From assembly GCA_035940775.1 (NCBI GenBank), contig DASZEN010000008.1, positions 1-64,000 of the forward strand: a DNA stretch of 64,000 nucleotides. Direction: 5' to 3'. The notes beneath the pieces are model-generated. The model had not been told where the DNA came from and searched no databases. It worked only from the letters and a program-made list of their open reading frames with translations. The translations under genes and the position numbers were made by a program. Positions 60,243-64,000 of the stretch are shown here, in pieces. The DNA is from DASQYE01 sp035940775. GTDB taxonomy: Bacteria > Acidobacteriota > Blastocatellia > Pyrinomonadales > Pyrinomonadaceae. Numbering within the stretch: the stretch's first letter is position 1; the number at the start of each line of letters is the position of its first letter.

Positions 60243-61220
60243 TCAAGCGACCTTCGGCCGCTGTATGTAGACGGCGATTAGTATGATGGCCGCCTTTAAG
60301 ACCAGCGACCACGAGAACGGAATCAGCAGCATGTTAAAGCTCGTCGCGATCACCTGCATAATCAGAGCGCCGATCAGCGTGCCCGCCACGGTCGCGCGTC
60401 CGCCCGTCAGAGGCGTGCCGCCGACGACCACAGCCGCGATGGCATCAAGCTCTATGTAGAGCCCGACCTTGGCCGCGTCGCTCGCCCCCAGCCGCGCCGT
60501 CTCGATCAACCCGGCCAGCCCCGCGAGCAGCCCGCTCAAGGCGTAGACCATAATCTTCGTACGGTGAATCCTGATACCGGCGAGACGCGCCGCCGCCTCG
60601 TTGCCGCCCACGGCCACCACGTAGCGTCCGAAACTGGTCATCCGCATGATGAAGATGGCGGCGGCGACCACCAGTATCATCACGAGCACCTGAAAAGGCA
60701 TCGGCCCGGCGTAGCCCTTGCCCAGGTATTCAAAGGTAGGGTTGCTGAAAGGAATAAGCTGGCCGCCGTTGCTGATGACCTGTGCGATGCCGCGCCCGGC
60801 TATCAGGAGCGCCAGCGTGACGATGATCGGCTGGATACGAAAGCCCGTGATGAGCGCGCCGTTGAAGGCTCCGACACAGAGCGCGACGGCCAGCGCCAGC
60901 AGGATCGCCACGCCTACGCCCCTGTCAAGATTGGTGGCGGCGAGCGCCGACGCGATGGCCATCACGGAGCCGACCGAAAGGTCTATGCCGCCCGTGGCGA
61001 TCACAAACGTCATCCCGACGGCCACGAGCATGGTGGGCGCGACTTGCAGCAGTATGTTCCAGAAGTTAGTCCACGCGGCAAAGTTGGGCGTAAAGATCAC
61101 GTTCAGGAGGACGAGCAGGACGAGGGCTATGAGCGCGCCGTAGGTGGGCCCAAGCGCGGCCAGCCCTGCGAGCAGACCCGGTTTACCCTTGACGCGATTT
61201 ATCTCCGTGGCGTTCTGCAT
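60243..61220 (-). CDS. ytfT: Sugar ABC transporter permease, YtfT-like
   Basis: The protein has 325 residues. GGGGGAG lies 8 nt before ATG 61220, and the gene starts 3 nt after the ATPase stop. Hydrophobic helices run throughout, with VGMTFVIATGGIDLSVGSVMA and the end VYIQRPKVA. It is RbsC-like and pairs with the second permease to form the membrane channel. The two permeases share about the same signature and probably arose by duplication. Confidence 0.87.
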   Translation of the reverse strand: MQNATEINRVKGKPGLLAGLAALGPTYGALIALVLLVLLNVIFTPNFAAWTNFWNILLQVAPTMLVAVGMTFVIATGGIDLSVGSVMAIASALAATNLDRGVGVAILLALAVALCVGAFNGALITGFRIQPIIVTLALLIAGRGIAQVISNGGQLIPFSNPTFEYLGKGYAGPMPFQVLVMILVVAAAIFIMRMTSFGRYVVAVGGNEAAARLAGIRIHRTKIMVYALSGLLAGLAGLIETARLGASDAAKVGLYIELDAIAAVVVGGTPLTGGRATVAGTLIGALIMQVIATSFNMLLIPFSWSLVLKAAIILIAVYIQRPKVA

Positions 61221-61223
61221 GGC

Positions 61224-62807
61224 TCACACTCCCCCGTCGTCTTCGGCTTCATTTGAGGTGGCGTCGCCGGTGGCGCTGCCCTCGGCCATCGCGCGGATGA
61301 TCGAGTCCTGCGAAATCTCCTTGCCGCGCAACTCTGCCACGCGCTCTCCGTCACGCATGACGATCACGCGCGAGCTTCCCTCGACCAGCTCCTCCAGCTC
61401 GGACGAGATCATCAGGACGCCGAGGCCCGATTCGGCCAGCTCGTTAATGAGCGCCTGAATCTCTCCCTTGGCGCCGATGTCTATGCCGCGCGTCGGCTCG
61501 TCCAGGATCAGGAACTTCGGATTCTTGCAGAGCCAGCGGGCCAGCAAAACCTTCTGTTGATTGCCGCCCGACAGCTCGCGTATCTTCTGGTCGGGCCCGG
61601 CCGTCTTAATCCCCAACCGCTTGATGAAGCGCTCGACGATCTCCTGCTGGCGCGCGCGCGAGACGATGCCGAAGCGCGTGAGCGCGGGCAGGGCCGCGAG
61701 CGTGAGATTCTCGCGCACGGAGAGTTCCGGAATAATACCTTCGGCCTTGCGGTCTTCGGAGAGGAAGGCGAGCCCGGCGTCTATGGCGTCGCCCGGCGCG
61801 CGCAGGCGCAGAGGCTTTCCTTCCAGGTAGACCTCGCCCGCTTCGATCTTGTCCGCGCCGAAGATTGCGCGCGCCGTCTCCGTTCGCCCCGAGCCCAGGA
61901 GCCCGGCCACGCCCACGATCTCGCCCCGGCCCGCCTCGACCGTCACGTGATTGAGCTTGCGCCCGCGCTTCAGGTTTTCGGCGCGCAGCAGCGGCTCCGC
62001 CGCCATCGCGCTCGCGGCGGCCGTTGCCGTCTGATGCTCGAATGCCGTCGTGCCCTTCCTCAGCTCGTCGCGCTGTTTGCCGAGCATGAGGCAGACCAAA
62101 TCTATCTTCTCAAGATTGGCGAGGGCATGAGTCGCCACGAACTTGCCGTCGCGCAGGATCGTCACGCGGTCGCAGACCGTGTACAACTCGTCGAAGCGAT
62201 GGCTGATGTAGACGACGGCCGTCCCTTCTGCCTTGAGCCGTCGAATCACGTCGTAGAGGATCGAGACCTCGTGCTCGGTCAGAGAGCTGGTCGGTTCGTC
62301 CAGGACGACGACCTTGGCGTTGAAGGAGACGCCGCGCGCGATGGCGACCATCTGTCGAAGCGCTATGTTCAGGCTGCCGAGTGTTGCGCGCGGGTCGATC
62401 TCAAGCCCCAGCCTTTGAAGAAGCGCGCGAGCGTCCGCATTCATCCTCTTCCAGTCGATCAAACCGAAGCGGCGCGGCTCGCGGCCCAGGTAAATATTTT
62501 CGGCGACGGTGCGAAAGGCCAGCAGGTTGACCTCCTGATAAACGGCGACGACGCCCGCGCCTTGCGCCTCTTCCGGCGAGCGAAACTCTACGGGGCGGCC
62601 TTCGAGCCATATCTGCCCGCCGTCGCGCTGGTAAGCGCCCGTCATAATCTTAATCAGGGTTGATTTGCCCGCGCCGTTCTCGCCGACAAGGGCGTGAACC
62701 TCGCCACGCTCAAGCGTCAGATCGACGCCCGCGAGCGCCGTGACGCCCGAGAAACTCTTCGTGATGCCCTCCATACGGAGCAGCGGTTCTTCTGCTTGTG
62801 TGCTCAT
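61224..62807 (-). CDS. ytfR: Sugar ABC transporter ATPase, YtfR-like
   Basis: The protein has 527 residues, two fused ATPase domains as in RbsA/MglA. In the first, Walker A is GENGAGKSTL (42-51), Walker B is VVLDEPTSSLTEHE, and the Q-loop is VYQEVNLLAF. The ABC signature is degenerate there (LNIALRQMVAIARG instead of LSGGQ). In the second, LSGGNQQKVLLARWL and LILDEPTRGIDIGAKGE are present, as are LLGSGRTETARAIFG and SEDRKAEGIIPELSV. The sequence REPRRFGLIDWKRM is close to what I recall of E. coli YtfR. The name is by similarity, not experiment. Confidence 0.9.
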   Translation of the reverse strand: MSTQAEEPLLRMEGITKSFSGVTALAGVDLTLERGEVHALVGENGAGKSTLIKIMTGAYQRDGGQIWLEGRPVEFRSPEEAQGAGVVAVYQEVNLLAFRTVAENIYLGREPRRFGLIDWKRMNADARALLQRLGLEIDPRATLGSLNIALRQMVAIARGVSFNAKVVVLDEPTSSLTEHEVSILYDVIRRLKAEGTAVVYISHRFDELYTVCDRVTILRDGKFVATHALANLEKIDLVCLMLGKQRDELRKGTTAFEHQTATAAASAMAAEPLLRAENLKRGRKLNHVTVEAGRGEIVGVAGLLGSGRTETARAIFGADKIEAGEVYLEGKPLRLRAPGDAIDAGLAFLSEDRKAEGIIPELSVRENLTLAALPALTRFGIVSRARQQEIVERFIKRLGIKTAGPDQKIRELSGGNQQKVLLARWLCKNPKFLILDEPTRGIDIGAKGEIQALINELAESGLGVLMISSELEELVEGSSRVIVMRDGERVAELRGKEISQDSIIRAMAEGSATGDATSNEAEDDGGV

Positions 62808-62813
62808 AGGAAT

Positions 62814-62907
62814 CAGGGGCCAGGGGCCAGGGGTTCGGGGGTCAGGGAAGAAGGGCCGAACATCTTCACATCTTTCGTGTTTCCTGGCCCCTGCCCCCCG
62901 ACCCCTG
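62814..62907. repeat. Intergenic hairpin element (GGGGCCAGGGG type)
   Basis: The left arm has CAGGGGCCAGGGGCCAGGGG... from 62814; the right arm ends CCTGGCCCCTGCCCCCCGAC... to 62907. They pair imperfectly around a central AT-richer segment (about 62850-62880). The word CAGGGGC repeats. It fills the gap between ytfQ and ytfR. Confidence 0.65.
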
Positions 62908-62910
62908 CTT

Positions 62911-63885
62911 TTAATATGCTTCGTTGACGAACTGTTGAGCGTTGCTTGAGTCGAAGAAACGGTCTTCGAGGATGATCTTCGGCGGTATCTGCTCGCCGCG
63001 CAGGAATTTTTCGAGCGTGTCGAAGGCGAGCGGGCCGAAACGCGGATTGGATTCCACGGTGACGTTCATCTCGCCACGGATGATGGCTTCGAGCGCAGAC
63101 TTCTGGCCGTCAATCGAGACGATCAGGATGTCTTTGCCCGGATTCATGCCCGCCGACTTCAAAGCCTGGATTGCGCCGAGCGCCATCTCATCGTTATGAG
63201 CGTAGACGGCCGTGATCTCCTTGCCCTTGGCCTGGATGATGTTCTCCATGACTCGCTGCCCGTTGGCGCGCGTGAAATCTCCGGTCTGCGAGGCGATGAC
63301 CTTCATTTCGGGATGCTTATTGATGATCTCCATAAACCCCTGCGAGCGGTCGCGAGCGACGGATGCTCCCGCCGTCCCCGTCAGCTCTACGATTCCGGCC
63401 TTCCCGTTCGTCTGCTTGGCGAGCCATTCGCCCGCGCGCCTGCCCTGCTGCACAAAGTCGGAACCCAAAAAGGCGACGTAGTCTTCCCCAGCCTTTCCGG
63501 CCGCGGCCCGGTCGATGAGAAAGACCGGAATCTTAGCCTCCTTCGCAGCCTTGAGCGCCGGGGCGAGCCCCTCGAACTCGCGCGGCGCGAGGAAGATGGC
63601 ATCCACCCCCTGCGCGACGAGGTCTTCGACATCGGCGACCTGCTTGGAGGTCTGCCCCTGCGCGTCCGTGACCCTGAGATCGAATTTCGCGTTGCGCTTC
63701 TGCGCCTCCGTGTTCATGCTGGTGGTCTCGGCGATGCGCCACGGCCCGTTGTTCTCCATCTGCGAGAAGCCGACCACGGTTTTAGTCTTCTTCTTGGCGC
63801 AGCCCGCAAACGACACGACGAGAAGCGCGACCGCGACGAGCGACAAGGTTGCGACCAGTTTTACTCTCTTGACAGAAGGTTTCAT
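62911..63885 (-). CDS. ytfQ: Sugar-binding lipoprotein of the ABC importer, YtfQ-like
   Basis: The protein has 324 residues. The N-terminal signal (VKLVATLSLVAVALLVVSFAGC) ends in a lipobox-like FAGC, with Cys29. It is a ribose-type periplasmic-binding protein: VVGFSQMENNGPWRIAET, EDLVAQGVDAIFLAPRE, EAKIPVFLIDRA, YAHNDEMALGAIQALKSAG. The motifs GFSQ...WR.AET and AQGVDAIF.AP resemble galactofuranose-binding YtfQ. GGAGAG lies about 10 nt before ATG 63885. It is the first of four cotranscribed genes, although a hairpin element separates it from the ATPase gene. The sugar is probably a pentose or hexofuranose. Confidence 0.88.
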   Translation of the reverse strand: MKPSVKRVKLVATLSLVAVALLVVSFAGCAKKKTKTVVGFSQMENNGPWRIAETTSMNTEAQKRNAKFDLRVTDAQGQTSKQVADVEDLVAQGVDAIFLAPREFEGLAPALKAAKEAKIPVFLIDRAAAGKAGEDYVAFLGSDFVQQGRRAGEWLAKQTNGKAGIVELTGTAGASVARDRSQGFMEIINKHPEMKVIASQTGDFTRANGQRVMENIIQAKGKEITAVYAHNDEMALGAIQALKSAGMNPGKDILIVSIDGQKSALEAIIRGEMNVTVESNPRFGPLAFDTLEKFLRGEQIPPKIILEDRFFDSSNAQQFVNEAY

Positions 63886-63924
63886 GTTTTGTGCTCTCCA
63901 AATATTGAAGGTCTGATAGCGAGA

Positions 63925-64000
63925 TTAATCCGTGGGCCCGGTGGGCCTCATATCCAACCAGTCGAACCGGGCACGAGCGCCCGCGACGCCGCCCACCGTC
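63925..64000 (-). CDS. C-terminal end of an upstream gene, possibly a glycoside hydrolase
   Basis: Only the last 24 codons are in the window, before TAA at 63925-63927. The end (GARARFDWLDMRPTGPTD) resembles the end of GH43-type glycosidases, where a FDWF/FDYF motif is common. It is 39 nt before ytfQ on the same strand, so it would be cotranscribed with the importer. The call rests on a short stretch and could be chance. Confidence 0.4.
   Translation of the reverse strand, partial: TVGGVAGARARFDWLDMRPTGPTD

Overview
The window looks like chromosomal DNA of a GC-rich, Gram-negative, LPS-making bacterium, most likely an acidobacterium (Blastocatellia-like). This is inferred from the AroD-AroE fusion, several DUF4097 genes beside an ECF sigma factor, a DUF5916/CBM9 outer-surface protein, actinobacterial-style ferrochelatase and HemY-type oxidase, and lpxC plus kdsD. 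No database search was possible. I see no phage, insertion sequence, integrase or CRISPR array.

Region 1 (1-12918, all minus strand) is the most unusual part. It holds the N-terminal 1033 residues of a CBM9/DUF5916 protein, then an apparent envelope-stress or surface-remodelling locus: ECF sigma factor, zinc-binding anti-sigma factor, four exported DUF4097 proteins (one with two DUF4097 modules joined by a charged helix), one exported Glu/Ala-rich protein and an exported HEAT-repeat protein. Three sites in this locus share one promoter-like motif, TTGCCAC-(A/G)AAA...GGTGTTT(A/T)C, each with exactly 15 nt between GCCAC and GGTGTTT. They lie upstream of the sigma gene, the HEAT gene and the Glu/Ala-rich gene, and suggest an autoregulated ECF regulon.

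Region 2 (13132-17147) is a haem cluster, hemE-hemH-hemG, interrupted by a 67-codon remnant of a Rossmann-fold gene; it fits the coproporphyrin-dependent route. hemL lies apart at 44878. Region 3 (17172-29380) holds a membrane-anchored spermidine-synthase-like protein, PilZ, MoxR-DUF58, a pilin-like protein, tRNA-Val, a degenerate receiver, a frameshifted Crp/Fnr regulator, and secreted proteins including a 755-residue beta-propeller.

Region 4 (29718-46194) is mostly housekeeping: ThiF/MoeB, AroDE, CysK, RlmB, NYN, DUF2203, RDD, RqcH/NFACT, CrtC-like lipocalin, Kbp-like BON-LysM, receiver and HemL. A clear pair of divergent sigma-70 promoters lies at 36280-36355. Region 5 (46262-58180) has a histidine kinase, PolA, LpxC, KdsD, a DUF47-PiT phosphate pair, cupin, tRNA-Arg and a second PilZ protein. 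Region 6 (58392-64000, minus) is a four-gene sugar ABC importer resembling YtfQ-YtfR-YtfT-YjfF, followed by a PhyH dioxygenase and preceded by what looks like the end of a glycosidase gene.

Several short gaps between genes carry long imperfect hairpins built from short repeated words (38137, 40057, 48166, 51011, 62814). These look like a dispersed intergenic element family.
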